Shown piece by piece: positions 15,971 to 25,001 of a stretch of 64,000 nucleotides of DNA. The stretch's first letter is position 1; every line of letters starts with the position of its first letter. Both the position numbers and the translations under genes were made by a program. Below the pieces are notes generated by a model. It did no database searches, was not told the DNA's origin, and saw only the letters and a program-made list of their open reading frames with translations. Source of the stretch: Chlamydiales bacterium (GTDB lineage Bacteria > Chlamydiota > Chlamydiia > Chlamydiales > Rhabdochlamydiaceae); NCBI GenBank assembly GCA_016185065.1, contig JACPOL010000009.1:1-64000 (forward strand). Direction: 5' to 3'.

Positions 15971-16741
15971 TTAGAAGGGTTCGAGGTAGGTGCTGACGCG
16001 GTTGAGCCAGCCTTTGAGCCATTGGGCTTCGCGGCGGTCGGGGGGAGAGTTCTGGACGCGCTGGGTGAGGAGCTCTTTGGCGGCAGCGGCAAAGTCTGCG
16101 ACGACGTTTTTGGAGGAGGGAGGGATCTTCTGGAGGACCTGAAGGAGTCCCCAGCCTTGCTGGTTATATCTTTCGGCAGGGGAGACTCCGGAGCCTTTAA
16201 AATTTAGATAGTCGATGAGTGCGTAGAGGCCTTTGGGTGTTTGAGCGAGGCGTTTGAAGGTCGCAGTTACCTGCGCTCTTTCGCTCTCGGGGAGGCACTC
16301 GACCATCTGCGGGAAGGTCTTTTCTAAGCGATTTGCAATAAAGATGGCTTGGAGGTCCTTAGTCTCTACAAGAAGCTGGCGAAGCTCTAGCATCTCGGGG
16401 CTTTTGAGGTTGAGGTAGAACTCTTCGCGGCTATGCCATGGACAGCCTTGAGCTTTTTCGACCCAAGCGGGGATAACAACTCCTTGGCTGATTAAAAACT
16501 TTAGAAGCTCGGGGAAGGTCTCTTCAAAGCGCTCCTTCTTTCCGACGGGATACCAGATGAAGTGGCCGATACCAAAAGAGCCGAAATTTTCGCCCTTTTT
16601 CCAGCTGGTGAGCCCATCGACCTTTCCTCCGCACTCGTTCATCCAGATCTTCTCTGCGATCTTGTTTGCAGATTCAGGTGGAACCGTGAATGAAAGTAGG
16701 CTTGAACAGAGCAGAACTGCTGACGCGAAATAGCTTCTCAT
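15971..16741 (-). CDS. Exported lysozyme-like protein
   Basis: 256 aa with an N-terminal signal peptide (residues ~1-18: Arg near the start, then a hydrophobic core 'SAVLLCSSLLSF'). The mature part begins with 'KIAEKIWMNECGG' and 'GLTSWKKGENF.SFGIGHFIW', a pattern of lysozyme-like (goose/T4 lysozyme fold) hypothetical proteins; the Glu of 'NEC' and the 'GIGH' strand are the likely active-site elements. It would act in the periplasm on peptidoglycan or a related glycan. The enzymatic role is inferred; it may alternatively be a scaffold. Single gene, 42 bp from the divergent oxidoreductase gene. Confidence 0.7.
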   Translation of the reverse strand: MRSYFASAVLLCSSLLSFTVPPESANKIAEKIWMNECGGKVDGLTSWKKGENFGSFGIGHFIWYPVGKKERFEETFPELLKFLISQGVVIPAWVEKAQGCPWHSREEFYLNLKSPEMLELRQLLVETKDLQAIFIANRLEKTFPQMVECLPESERAQVTATFKRLAQTPKGLYALIDYLNFKGSGVSPAERYNQQGWGLLQVLQKIPPSSKNVVADFAAAAKELLTQRVQNSPPDRREAQWLKGWLNRVSTYLEPF

Positions 16742-16783
16742 AAAACACCCTCGTTACTACCATTCTGAAAGATTTACCACTTT

Positions 16784-17749
16784 ATGAAAATAGCCATTAT
16801 AGGCGCTGGCCTTTGCGGGCTGGCAGTCGCCTCAGCACTTCTGGATAGTCAGGACGTAAAGATCGACCTCTTCGACGAGAAGGGGATCGGCGGCGGTGCG
16901 TCCGGAGTCTCTTGTGGTCTTGTGCACCCCTATCCCGGAGAAGAGGGAAAGCGGAGTCTCATGGCTATGGAGGCGCTCTCGCTCACACGCGCTCTTCTCG
17001 ATCGCATTCCGGGATCGACGGTTGGTCTTGAAGGGGTCGTCCGCGTGGGACGAGATGAAGAGGAGACGCAGAGACTAAGGGTAGCTTTTTCTAGATGTGA
17101 AGATATCGAAGAGAGCAGCGGCTCCTTTCTGATTAAGAGCGGTAGAACGGTCAACATGCCGCGCTATTTAGAAGGGCTCTTTCGCATGAGTCAGGAGCGC
17201 GGGGCAGCTCTTCACGTGAAAAGAGTGGAAAATCTAGAAGAGCTAAAAGAGTATGATCAGATCGTCATTGCGGCAGGAGCAGGAATAAAGCTCTTTTCTG
17301 AGTGCGAGCCGCTAAAAGTGCAGCTGATCAAGGGGCAGCTTCTCACCTGCCACTACGACACTTCTGTTATTAATTTACAGAGAAGCCTGATTGGAAAGGG
17401 GTACATTGGCCTTGGTGAAGGGGAGGGGCGCTGCATGCTGGGTGCAACCTACGAGAGGGGCTACACCTCTTCTCTTCCCGACCTAGAAGTGGCAAAGCAG
17501 GAGATACTCACGAGAGTGGGCTCTTTTTTTCCGCAGGTCTCGCTGTTTGAGATCGACGGGTGCCGTGCGGGGATACGTGTTGCGAGAAAAGGCCACTACC
17601 TGCCCATAATCCGTAAGCTGAAGGAGCGCGTCTGGGTCTGCACAGCGATGGGTTCCAGAGGTCTTCTCTACCACGCATTTGCAGGTAAGATGCTTGCAAA
17701 GGCGATTTTAGCAGATAGTGAGAGTGAAATTTACCCACAATTTTTATGA
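16784..17749 (+). CDS. FAD-dependent oxidoreductase, DAO family
   Basis: 321 aa. An N-terminal Rossmann motif 'IAIIGAGLCGLAVASALL' binds FAD; 'GGGASGVSCGLVHPYPGE' resembles the DAO-fold enzymes of the D-amino-acid dehydrogenase/glycine oxidase/MnmC C-domain group. C-terminal 'CRAGIRVARKGHYLPIIRKL' and 'VCTAMGSRGLLYHAF' match the family's second FAD-contacting region. In C. trachomatis a homologous DadA-like gene sits next to mdh, as here. The substrate is unknown: a D-amino acid or a modified tRNA base as in MnmC are both possible. Overlaps the next gene by ATGA. Confidence 0.85.
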   Translation: MKIAIIGAGLCGLAVASALLDSQDVKIDLFDEKGIGGGASGVSCGLVHPYPGEEGKRSLMAMEALSLTRALLDRIPGSTVGLEGVVRVGRDEEETQRLRVAFSRCEDIEESSGSFLIKSGRTVNMPRYLEGLFRMSQERGAALHVKRVENLEELKEYDQIVIAAGAGIKLFSECEPLKVQLIKGQLLTCHYDTSVINLQRSLIGKGYIGLGEGEGRCMLGATYERGYTSSLPDLEVAKQEILTRVGSFFPQVSLFEIDGCRAGIRVARKGHYLPIIRKLKERVWVCTAMGSRGLLYHAFAGKMLAKAILADSESEIYPQFL

Positions 17750-18522
17750 ATAATGAACTGCTTTTTTTAGGAACGGGGGCCTCTGCTGGCGTGCCGGTTA
17801 TTGGCTGCCGGTGCAAGGTGTGCACCTCGACATCTGCCTGCAACAAGCGTTTAAGACCTTCGCTGCTGATCAAGGCCGAGGGCAAGACCTTTATTATCGA
17901 TGTTGGTCCCGACTTCCGCGAGCAGGCCTTGAAGTATAAGATCGAGCACTTAGATGGGGTCCTGTTAACTCACTCTCACTACGACCATATCGGAGGGATC
18001 GATGATCTGCGCGCCTACTATTTTCTGCAGAAAAAACGGATGCCCTGCCTGCTTTCACAAGAGACATTCGACGAGTTGAAGGTGCGCTACTACTACATGA
18101 TGAAGCCGATGAAAGATGGCCATGGGATCTCTGCTCAGCTCGATTTTTTTGTGCTTGAGAAAGAGGATGGAGAGGTCGAGTTTGAAGGTGTGAAGTGGCA
18201 GTACATGAGCTATATCCAGGCCGATATGAAGGTAACGGGATTTCGGCTAGGGAGCATGGCCTACGTTTCTGATATTCGCAAGTATGAAGAGGGGCTCTTC
18301 CACTCGCTAAAGGGAGTCGATCTACTCATCTTAAGCGCTCTACGCAGCGAGCCTACCCACATGCATTTTAGCATAGAGGAGGCGGTCGCTTTTTCTAAAA
18401 AAGTTGGGGCCAAACAGACCTGGCTGACTCACATCTCTCATGATTTAGACCATGAAGAGGTGAGCCAAAAGCTCCCACACAATGTCCGCTTAAGCTATGA
18501 TGGCCTCCAAATCTCATTTTAA
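17746..18522 (+). CDS. PhnP-like metallo-beta-lactamase-fold hydrolase
   Basis: 258 aa. Metal site 'THSHYDHIGG' (~75-84) is the HxHxDH motif; the N-terminal 'GTGASAGVPVIGC.CKVC' with paired cysteines is typical of the PhnP subgroup, in which it holds a structural zinc. C-terminal 'LTHISHDLDH' supplies further ligands. PhnP cleaves cyclic phosphodiesters, but no phosphonate genes are nearby, so here it may be a general phosphodiesterase. Chlamydia has the same gene beside hflX. Translationally coupled to the oxidoreductase (4-nt overlap); hflX follows after 8 nt. Confidence 0.88.
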   Translation: MNNELLFLGTGASAGVPVIGCRCKVCTSTSACNKRLRPSLLIKAEGKTFIIDVGPDFREQALKYKIEHLDGVLLTHSHYDHIGGIDDLRAYYFLQKKRMPCLLSQETFDELKVRYYYMMKPMKDGHGISAQLDFFVLEKEDGEVEFEGVKWQYMSYIQADMKVTGFRLGSMAYVSDIRKYEEGLFHSLKGVDLLILSALRSEPTHMHFSIEEAVAFSKKVGAKQTWLTHISHDLDHEEVSQKLPHNVRLSYDGLQISF

Positions 18523-18530
18523 CACAGTTT

Positions 18531-19835
18531 ATGAAACCGAAAGAAAACAAGCCGCCCGATTCCGACCTTCCTAATTTAAAGCGCTACAGCACTGCTCTTC
18601 TTATCGCCTCTTTTAGATCGGGAAGTGTGCGCAGCGAACCCGAAGAGTATTTAGCAGAGCTCGAGAGGCTCTGTGAGACCTTTGGACTGCAGGCTTTAGA
18701 TAAGATCGCCTGTCCCATCAAAAAAATCGATGCTGCAACTTTTCTCGGTTCTGGAAAGCTTGAAGAGCTGCTTCTGCGTGCAGATGAGCTTCATGCCGAC
18801 GTCATCCTTTTCGACGATGAGATCAGCCCGCAGCAGCAGCGCAATCTTGAAAAGATCTTTCAAAGGCCCGTTCTCGATCGAACAGAACTTATCATCGAGG
18901 TCTTTGCGCAGCGAGCTCAAACGCGAGAGGCGCGCCTGCAGGTGGAACTTGCTAAGATCCGCTACCAGATTCCTCGGCTTAAAAGGTTGTGGACCCACTT
19001 AGAAAGACAAGTCTCGGGTGCTGGCGGTGCAACAAAGGGCCCTGGTGAGAAGCAGATCGAACTCGATCGAAGAATGCTCGATCATAGAATCGTCCGTCTT
19101 GAGAAGGAGCTCAAAGATGTCGCATCGCATAGAGAGACGCAGCGCAGTGCAAGAGTGCGCTCGGGCATTCCCACGTTTGCGATTGTCGGATATACGAATG
19201 CGGGCAAGTCGACTCTTTTGAAAGCGCTTACAAACGCCGAAGTGCTCGTAGAAGATAAGCTCTTTGCAACGCTTGATACGACGACGCGTAAGTTCACACT
19301 GCCCAACAAGCAGGAGATCCTGCTCATCGATACGGTGGGCTTCATTAGAAAAATTCCTCACACACTCGTCGCCGCTTTTAAAAGCACGCTTGAAGAGGCT
19401 GTGCACACGGATATTCTACTCCATCTCATCGACGCGAGCTCTCCTACTGCGGAAGATCAAACAGAGGCCACCTTCAAAGTGTTAAAAGAGCTGAATGCTC
19501 TAGATCACCCTGTAATCACAGTGCTTAACAAGATCGACCAGTGCAACAATCCCGTTCTCCTTCAGAAGCTGCGCATCAAATACCCCAAAACGGTCCAGAT
19601 CTCGGCGCTTCATCAGGTGGGCTTCGATCAGCTCCTTGAGATCATGACACAGGAGATCTCCAACTTGCGCAAGAAGCTCAAGTTGAAGATCCCTCAGAGC
19701 CACTACGCTCTTGTGAGCGAGCTGATGAAAGAGGGGCGCGTCATTAGCAGCGAGTATGAGGAGAATGACATTCTTCTAGAGATAGAGATTCCAGCCCGCC
19801 TTGAGTACAAAGTGCAACCTTTTCGCATAGAATAG
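18531..19835 (+). CDS. hflX: GTPase HflX, ribosome rescue/splitting factor
   Basis: 434 aa. The N-terminal HflX domain is followed by a linker with 'SGAGGATKGPGEKQIELDRR' and an Obg/Era-type G domain: G1 'GYTNAGKST' (~220-228), G3 'DTVGF' and G4 'NKID'. HflX binds the 50S subunit and splits stalled ribosomes under stress. Third gene of a tight plus-strand run (8 nt from the PhnP-like gene, 4 nt to radC), the order phnP-hflX being shared with Chlamydia. Confidence 0.96.
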   Translation: MKPKENKPPDSDLPNLKRYSTALLIASFRSGSVRSEPEEYLAELERLCETFGLQALDKIACPIKKIDAATFLGSGKLEELLLRADELHADVILFDDEISPQQQRNLEKIFQRPVLDRTELIIEVFAQRAQTREARLQVELAKIRYQIPRLKRLWTHLERQVSGAGGATKGPGEKQIELDRRMLDHRIVRLEKELKDVASHRETQRSARVRSGIPTFAIVGYTNAGKSTLLKALTNAEVLVEDKLFATLDTTTRKFTLPNKQEILLIDTVGFIRKIPHTLVAAFKSTLEEAVHTDILLHLIDASSPTAEDQTEATFKVLKELNALDHPVITVLNKIDQCNNPVLLQKLRIKYPKTVQISALHQVGFDQLLEIMTQEISNLRKKLKLKIPQSHYALVSELMKEGRVISSEYEENDILLEIEIPARLEYKVQPFRIE

Positions 19836-19839
19836 GCCC

Positions 19840-20541
19840 ATGAATAAGCAGATGCGCGATCTAGATTTAGAGGAGAGGCCGCGTGAGAGGCTGGTGCGCC
19901 ATGGCGGGCAGGCCCTCTCCCTTTCCGAACTTCTGGCCATTCTTTTAGGCACAGGCACGCGCGATAAATCCGTACTCACTCTATCTAACGAGCTAACCTT
20001 AAAATTTGGCGGACTCAGCGGCCTTCTGGACGCCTCGCTAGAGGAGCTTCAAGAGGTGAAGGGAATTGGAGAGGCGAAGGCGATTCAGCTTAAAGCCGCT
20101 TTTGCCATCGCACAAAAAGCGATCGGCATCTCTACAGCTTCAAAACCATTCATCCGCACAGCAGGCGAGGCCTTTGTTTATGCAAAAGAGGAGATCGCCA
20201 TGCAGAAGCAGGAGGTGCTGCTTGTTCTTCTTCGAGATGTGAAGGGGAGGCTGATCCACCATGAGAAGGTCTCAGTGGGAACCCTCTCTGAAGTTCTCGT
20301 CCATCCAAGGGAGGTCTTCTATCCTGCGGTTAAGCATAAGGCCCACAGCCTGATTCTCGCGCACAACCACCCGAGTGGCGATCCCACGCCTTCAGAGAGC
20401 GACTATAAGCTGACTAGAGTTCTCATCCAATCTAGCCGCGTGATGGGGATCGGCCTTGACGACCATCTCATCGTCGGCCACAACACCTTCGTCTCGCTTC
20501 GAGAGAAGGGCTTTCTAGGAAACCCCTCAATCTCTTACTAG
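19840..20541 (+). CDS. radC: RadC-family JAB/MPN-domain protein
   Basis: 233 aa. An N-terminal helix-hairpin-helix ('LQEVKGIGEAKAIQLKAAF') precedes the RadC/JAMM domain with 'HNHPSGDPTPSESD', a metalloprotease-like zinc motif, and 'LDDHLIVG'. Complete length for the family. RadC was once linked to recombination repair but its biochemical role is unsettled. It starts 4 nt after hflX and its 3' end overlaps the convergent TraB-like gene by 15 bp. Confidence 0.94.
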   Translation: MNKQMRDLDLEERPRERLVRHGGQALSLSELLAILLGTGTRDKSVLTLSNELTLKFGGLSGLLDASLEELQEVKGIGEAKAIQLKAAFAIAQKAIGISTASKPFIRTAGEAFVYAKEEIAMQKQEVLLVLLRDVKGRLIHHEKVSVGTLSEVLVHPREVFYPAVKHKAHSLILAHNHPSGDPTPSESDYKLTRVLIQSSRVMGIGLDDHLIVGHNTFVSLREKGFLGNPSISY

Positions 20542-21834
20542 TTCTCTCTTAGACTCATCTGAAGATGGAGCTCTAATGATCTTAATAACGCTCTCGACGT
20601 GACTACTTCCCATCACAACCACCCTGACTTTATTGGAAGGGACAGGCAGCTCAGATCTACATAAAACCTGTGCAAAATGAACCTCTCGTTTCTGTCTCGT
20701 GATAAGCGCAGAAAATTTCGAGTAGTGATGCGCGTTTGTGGGGTCAAGTAGAACACTTCGCATGGCTTGACACTCGTCCTGCGTGAACTGCTTCTCATAT
20801 TTATTAAGAAAAGCATGAGAGAGTTTCATGAATAGCTCTTTAACCTCTTTGAACGAGTATCTGCCTTTAAATTCTTTCGCAAGGGCTGCTTGAAACTGAT
20901 CTTCCTTTTTTATCTTCAAAAGCTCGTCTTTTACAGCGTCTATTCTTCTAAAGAGACGATTCCTGGAAACGGCCTTTGGGATCTCTTGAGATAATTCTGG
21001 AAAGAGCAGGTCGAATCTTATGTAGGGTGAGATTCTTCTCAAAACACCTGCTGCGAGTGAAGAGCAGCTTCTCTTTCTTAATGTTGGGTGTAGATCCGCG
21101 GCCTCCTCCTCTCTTGCAAGCTCTTGCCATAGTTTTACAAAGAGTGGATCGAGCATTATAGAACTTAAAATTTCTTCCAGGAAACTCACCACTGATGAAC
21201 GAGAGCTTGTCGCTTCCTCTACCGCCGATTTAGCTGTATTTATAACTAGTCGATTCAAGAGCCCTATTACGGGATCTTCAATGCCAAATATCCAGGCATC
21301 TTTCGCTCCTAGCATCTTTCTATTTAGCTCTTCATATGCATCTTCGCGAGCAATCGGTTCAGAGATTACGGGTAGATCTCGGCGCATGGCTAGTACAAAG
21401 AGGTTATTTCTCAACTTCACATAGCGCGGATCTTGATGAGTATCTCCAACGAAAATGCAGCGTCTTCCATTGATGACAGCAGGTATCACGCATTTCAAAT
21501 CTTCTTCTGTTAAGCCAGCTGCGGCTGCGAGTTGAAAAACTTGGGAGAACTCTTTCCATCTACAATCTGCCGGCACCACAACTGCCGGTTCTAGAATTTC
21601 CTCATGGTAGTACTGGTTGAAAGCAGCTTTAACTCTCGCTTGAAGATCGGTAGTTTCAGAGAAGAGCTCAAGAACCCTGCTCTGCAAGTGAATGGGCAGA
21701 TAGGAGAGGCCATCATGCGTTGGCTTTTTATAGAGCTTCACGAGCTGATCTCTCGGCGCTTCGTCCGCTGCCGCTTGGAGAACGTCGTGCAGCTTATTTT
21801 GTACTGCTCTGTAGCCTGCGGGTGATAGTGTCAT
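20527..21834 (-). CDS. TraB/Tiki-like paralogue 9, detached, motifs present
   Basis: 435 aa, about 8 kb from the main array and closest to 10896-12185: same N-terminal module ('YLPIHLQSRVLELF'), GDTH at 130-133, Glu159 in 'VISEP', 'WIFGIEDP', 'KYEKQFTQDE' and GSSH at 409-412. It therefore keeps the full TraB/Tiki-type set. An internal stretch (~230-290), rich in Ser/Arg, is longer than in its relative. Its tail is shortened to 'SSDESKRELVRD' because the reading frame runs into the 3' end of radC. A TTACAA-16-TATAAT promoter lies 31 bp upstream. A duplication from the array is the simplest origin. Confidence 0.87.
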   Translation of the reverse strand: MTLSPAGYRAVQNKLHDVLQAAADEAPRDQLVKLYKKPTHDGLSYLPIHLQSRVLELFSETTDLQARVKAAFNQYYHEEILEPAVVVPADCRWKEFSQVFQLAAAAGLTEEDLKCVIPAVINGRRCIFVGDTHQDPRYVKLRNNLFVLAMRRDLPVISEPIAREDAYEELNRKMLGAKDAWIFGIEDPVIGLLNRLVINTAKSAVEEATSSRSSVVSFLEEILSSIMLDPLFVKLWQELAREEEAADLHPTLRKRSCSSLAAGVLRRISPYIRFDLLFPELSQEIPKAVSRNRLFRRIDAVKDELLKIKKEDQFQAALAKEFKGRYSFKEVKELFMKLSHAFLNKYEKQFTQDECQAMRSVLLDPTNAHHYSKFSALITRQKREVHFAQVLCRSELPVPSNKVRVVVMGSSHVESVIKIIRAPSSDESKRELVRD

Positions 21835-21864
21835 AATTCTTTTTAATTAAAAATAATAGCAGTA

Positions 21865-21892
21865 ATTATATGAATTAGCTGCTTATTTGTAA
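21865..21892 (-). promoter_or_regulatory. Predicted promoter of the detached TraB-like gene
   Basis: On the minus strand, -35 TTACAA (21892-21887), 16 bp spacer, -10 TATAAT (21870-21865), 31 bp before the ATG. Confidence 0.45.
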
Positions 21893-21911
21893 TTAAATAG
21901 AAGAGGCAGAG

Positions 21912-22511
21912 TTAGGAAGCTGCGCTGCTGCAGGTCTTGAGCACAAACTTTATCGACCCGCTGGCGAACATCTGCACGGCAACGAGGCTGATAAGCATGC
22001 CTCCCAACCTCTCACACGCGGAGAGCCCTCTTTCGCCCAGCAGGTGTTTAATATTGGAAGAGGCGAGGACCAGCAGCAGGCAGGGGAGCCACGCCAGAAT
22101 AATGGCGACGCTCATCAGCCAGACCGATCCGAAGTTTTCAGAATAGACCATTACAGTCGCAATCGAACCCGGTCCCGCCACTAAGGGGATAGCGAGGGGA
22201 ACGATCAGAGGCTCTTGTCGAGGTCTCTCATGCTTCTCGTCTTTAGGGAAGATCATCCCCAGAGCGATGATAAAGAGCAGAATGCCCCCCGCGATGCCAA
22301 TGATCGGCTCGGAGATGCCCAAAAGATCTAGGATCGTATTTCCGCAGAAGTTGAATAGAAGAAGGATGAAAAGGGCGATTAAGAACTCCCTTAAAATAAT
22401 CTTTCTCTGGCGCTTTACGTCATACCGTCCGATGAGTCCGAGAAAGAGCGGGATGTTGCCGAGGGCATTTAAGACGAAGAAGAGCGATAGAACTACTGCA
22501 AAAAGTGACAT
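21912..22511 (-). CDS. MarC/UPF0056 family integral membrane protein
   Basis: 199 aa with six hydrophobic segments. 'ALGNIPLFLGL' near the N-terminus, 'LRE' in the first loop, 'GIAGGILLFIIALGMIF', and 'PLAIPLVAGPGSIATVMVY' are the MarC signatures. MarC proteins sit in the inner membrane; their substrate is unknown (the early link with antibiotic resistance was withdrawn). Standalone gene, 77 bp from the TraB-like gene upstream and divergent from mtaB. Confidence 0.9.
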   Translation of the reverse strand: MSLFAVVLSLFFVLNALGNIPLFLGLIGRYDVKRQRKIILREFLIALFILLLFNFCGNTILDLLGISEPIIGIAGGILLFIIALGMIFPKDEKHERPRQEPLIVPLAIPLVAGPGSIATVMVYSENFGSVWLMSVAIILAWLPCLLLVLASSNIKHLLGERGLSACERLGGMLISLVAVQMFASGSIKFVLKTCSSAAS

Positions 22512-22639
22512 ATGAATTGGGGGGTAATTTCAATCTCATCTTATTCATGCACGCTCTTTTGTCCAAAGAAATCTTTTTACATGCGTCAAAGAGTTGAAGA
22601 GGTTGTGCAACAATGCTCGTCTTGGCATAATTTTTGGGC

Positions 22640-23914
22640 ATGATTGATAAGAAAAGATTTAAGGTGGTCGCCCTCGGCTGCCGCACCAACCAGTATGAAG
22701 CTGCGGCCTATGTCTCCCAGCTTCAGAAGCTCGGCTATGAAGAGGCCAAGGAAGGGGAGGAGGCGGAGCTGTGCATCGTCAACACCTGCACTGTCACAGA
22801 GTCGGCAGATAGCTCTAGCCGCCACCAGATCAGGCAGCTTTCGCGCCTCCACCCCGATGCTAAGCTAGTCGTCACAGGCTGTTTAGCCGAGCGCCTGCCC
22901 CAAGAGATTGGTCAGATCCCCAACGTCGATCTGGTCGTCTCCAACAAGCAGAAAGAGTCGCTGCTCTCGCTGGCTCTTCCAGACCAGGAGCTTCCCGAGT
23001 TTGAGATCAGCCACTTTCCCGCTCACACACGCGCCTTTGTAAAAGTTCAGGATGGGTGCAACTCCTTCTGTACCTACTGCATCATCCCCTACGTCAGGGG
23101 CAGGTCGCGCTCTCGCAGGCTTGAAGATATCATGAGAGAGGTGAATGGGCTTATTCAGAATGGCTACAAAGAGGTTGTGCTCACCGGCATCAACATCGGC
23201 GATTTTGATGGCGCCCCCGCTGAGGGAGAAGAGCGCGTGCGCCTTTCAACGCTTGTAAGTTCTGTGGACGCTGTAGAGGGAATTAAGAGGGTGCGCATCT
23301 CTTCGATCGACCCCGATGAGGTCGACGACGAGCTTTTGCAAGCCGTCATCGGTGGAAAGAGGACCTGTCCCTCCATGCACGTTGTTCTGCAGTCGGGTTC
23401 AAACGTCGTCTTGAAACGCATGAATCGCAAGTACACGCGGCAAGATTTTATCCAGTGCGTAGAAAAGCTTAGGAAGGCGCGCCCAGACTTTACTTTTACA
23501 ACCGACATCATCGTAGGTTTTCCTGGGGAGACAGAAAAAGACTTCGAAGAGACTCTTGAGGTGATGGAAGAGGTGAAGTTCGCAAAGGTGCATATGTTCC
23601 CTTACAGCGAGAGAGCCCGCACTAGAGCCGCCCTCTTTACGAACAAAGTTCCCCCTGATGTGATTCAAGAGCGCAAACAGAGGGTTTTAAGACTCGCTGA
23701 GAAGCATGCTTTTGAGTTGAGAGAGAATTACATTGGAAAAGAGGTGCAGGTCCTTCTGGAGAGCGACCGTGAGACCCTTCCCGGTTATCTCGAGGGGCAC
23801 ACAGAGAATTTTCTTCCCGTCTTCGTTCCTTCTGCCGGGCTACGAGCGAACGATCTCGTTACAGTCCGCTGCGTTCAAAACCATCCACAAGGATTAATAG
23901 GAAGCCGTGATTAA
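22640..23914 (+). CDS. mtaB: tRNA t6A37 methylthiotransferase MtaB
   Basis: Radical-SAM enzyme that adds methylthio to t6A37 in tRNAs reading ANN codons. 424 aa from ATG 22640 (a TTG 6 nt upstream is possible). N-terminal UPF0004 domain with cysteines in 'ALGCRTNQ', 'VNTCTVT' and 'VTGCLAER'; the radical-SAM cluster motif is 'CNSFCTYCIIPYVRG' and there is a C-terminal TRAM-like domain. 'GCRTNQYE' and the TCTVTESAD context favour MtaB over MiaB, whose gene is separately present at 34537. Overlaps the next gene by 8 nt. Confidence 0.92.
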   Translation: MIDKKRFKVVALGCRTNQYEAAAYVSQLQKLGYEEAKEGEEAELCIVNTCTVTESADSSSRHQIRQLSRLHPDAKLVVTGCLAERLPQEIGQIPNVDLVVSNKQKESLLSLALPDQELPEFEISHFPAHTRAFVKVQDGCNSFCTYCIIPYVRGRSRSRRLEDIMREVNGLIQNGYKEVVLTGINIGDFDGAPAEGEERVRLSTLVSSVDAVEGIKRVRISSIDPDEVDDELLQAVIGGKRTCPSMHVVLQSGSNVVLKRMNRKYTRQDFIQCVEKLRKARPDFTFTTDIIVGFPGETEKDFEETLEVMEEVKFAKVHMFPYSERARTRAALFTNKVPPDVIQERKQRVLRLAEKHAFELRENYIGKEVQVLLESDRETLPGYLEGHTENFLPVFVPSAGLRANDLVTVRCVQNHPQGLIGSRD

Positions 23915-24995
23915 AATTGCTGCGCGTTTTCACCCCTACTCCCACCTTCCTGGCGCCTCCTGCCTTATACCCAAAAGTTTATGGCAGATACAAGCCTATC
24001 CAACCCTTCTCGAATTTAAGAGCTTGCAATCTGCTAAGACCTTTTCGCTGCAGATGGACATTCGGGGCCCTGTCAAAAATTTCACGCTTGAGCAAGATCT
24101 CGAAAGAGGCAAGGTCTACCTCTTCGGTGAGAGCGTAAAGGGGTACTTCCGTTTAAGCATCCAGAGGGTGTTTGCCGGAATTGAGATCCACTTTGAGCGC
24201 ATTCCCGGAGATGTAATTACCTGCCACTCTTCCGATTCAAGGAAGGCCGAGCAGATAAAGAGAGGAACGCTGCTACTGCTTCCCCTCGACTATGAGCACC
24301 CCATCGTTCAGCTCCCACAGGAGAGACTCTCTTTAGGGACTCATAAGGCGCAGGACTGGGATCTAGTCTCTCGCAGACTCGACTTGCAAGAGATCGCCCC
24401 CGTCTGGATGCGCCTCGGACTTGCGCTCCCTGAGATTAAAGAGAGCAAGCAGACAGGAGGAACACTTCTTCTTCTCGATGAGTGCCAGAAGATACTCGCC
24501 TCGGGAAAGCGAGAAGAGATTGGAGCTTCTTTTCAGAGAGCTTTTTTAGCGGGCTTCTCAAGTGTGATGCTCCCACGCCTCCAAGATGATCTTCACCAGG
24601 GGATCCTTCCCATCGAAGAGAAGATCCCTGCAAACGTTACCCCTCTCCAGTTTTTGAAAAAGGGAGCGCTCCTAATTCGCTCTCTCTTCTTTCAAGAAGA
24701 GGGCAGCGAAATCTCCCTTCTACCCCACCTGCCTCCTGAGTTTTTTGCTGGCCGTTTCGTGGGAATCAGAAGAGCAAACGGCGACCAGATCGACTTCGAG
24801 TGGTCCAAAAAACTTCTCCACAAAGTAGTCTTCCGCTCCTCGCAAGAGCAGGAGATCACTCTCAATCTCCAAAAACCCCTGAGGCGCTTCCGCCTCCGCC
24901 ACAGCGAACGCGGCCGCGGTGAGACCATCGCCGCTGGAGAGAAGATCCGCCTTCGTCCTCACGAGAAGATCTTCCTCGACCGCTTCGAAAAATAA
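23907..24995 (+). CDS. Conserved hypothetical protein
   Basis: 362 aa, GTG start with AGGAAG close upstream. The first ~150 residues look beta-rich and the middle helical. A C-terminal stretch (~280-360, with 'PEFFAGRFVGIR..NG..IDFEWSKK') resembles the accessory beta-domain that ends some glycoside hydrolases (GH65/GH95-type), but I see no catalytic domain. No signal peptide or membrane segment. It overlaps mtaB by 8 nt and so is translated with it. Function not assigned. Confidence 0.75.
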   Translation: MIKIAARFHPYSHLPGASCLIPKSLWQIQAYPTLLEFKSLQSAKTFSLQMDIRGPVKNFTLEQDLERGKVYLFGESVKGYFRLSIQRVFAGIEIHFERIPGDVITCHSSDSRKAEQIKRGTLLLLPLDYEHPIVQLPQERLSLGTHKAQDWDLVSRRLDLQEIAPVWMRLGLALPEIKESKQTGGTLLLLDECQKILASGKREEIGASFQRAFLAGFSSVMLPRLQDDLHQGILPIEEKIPANVTPLQFLKKGALLIRSLFFQEEGSEISLLPHLPPEFFAGRFVGIRRANGDQIDFEWSKKLLHKVVFRSSQEQEITLNLQKPLRRFRLRHSERGRGETIAAGEKIRLRPHEKIFLDRFEK

Positions 24996-25001
24996 CCCTT
25001 C

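Noticed and set aside
15558..15974. Several open frames within the gap behind gltA
   Set aside because: All lie in the nested inverted repeat B1; the products are mirror images of each other in composition and match no protein pattern.
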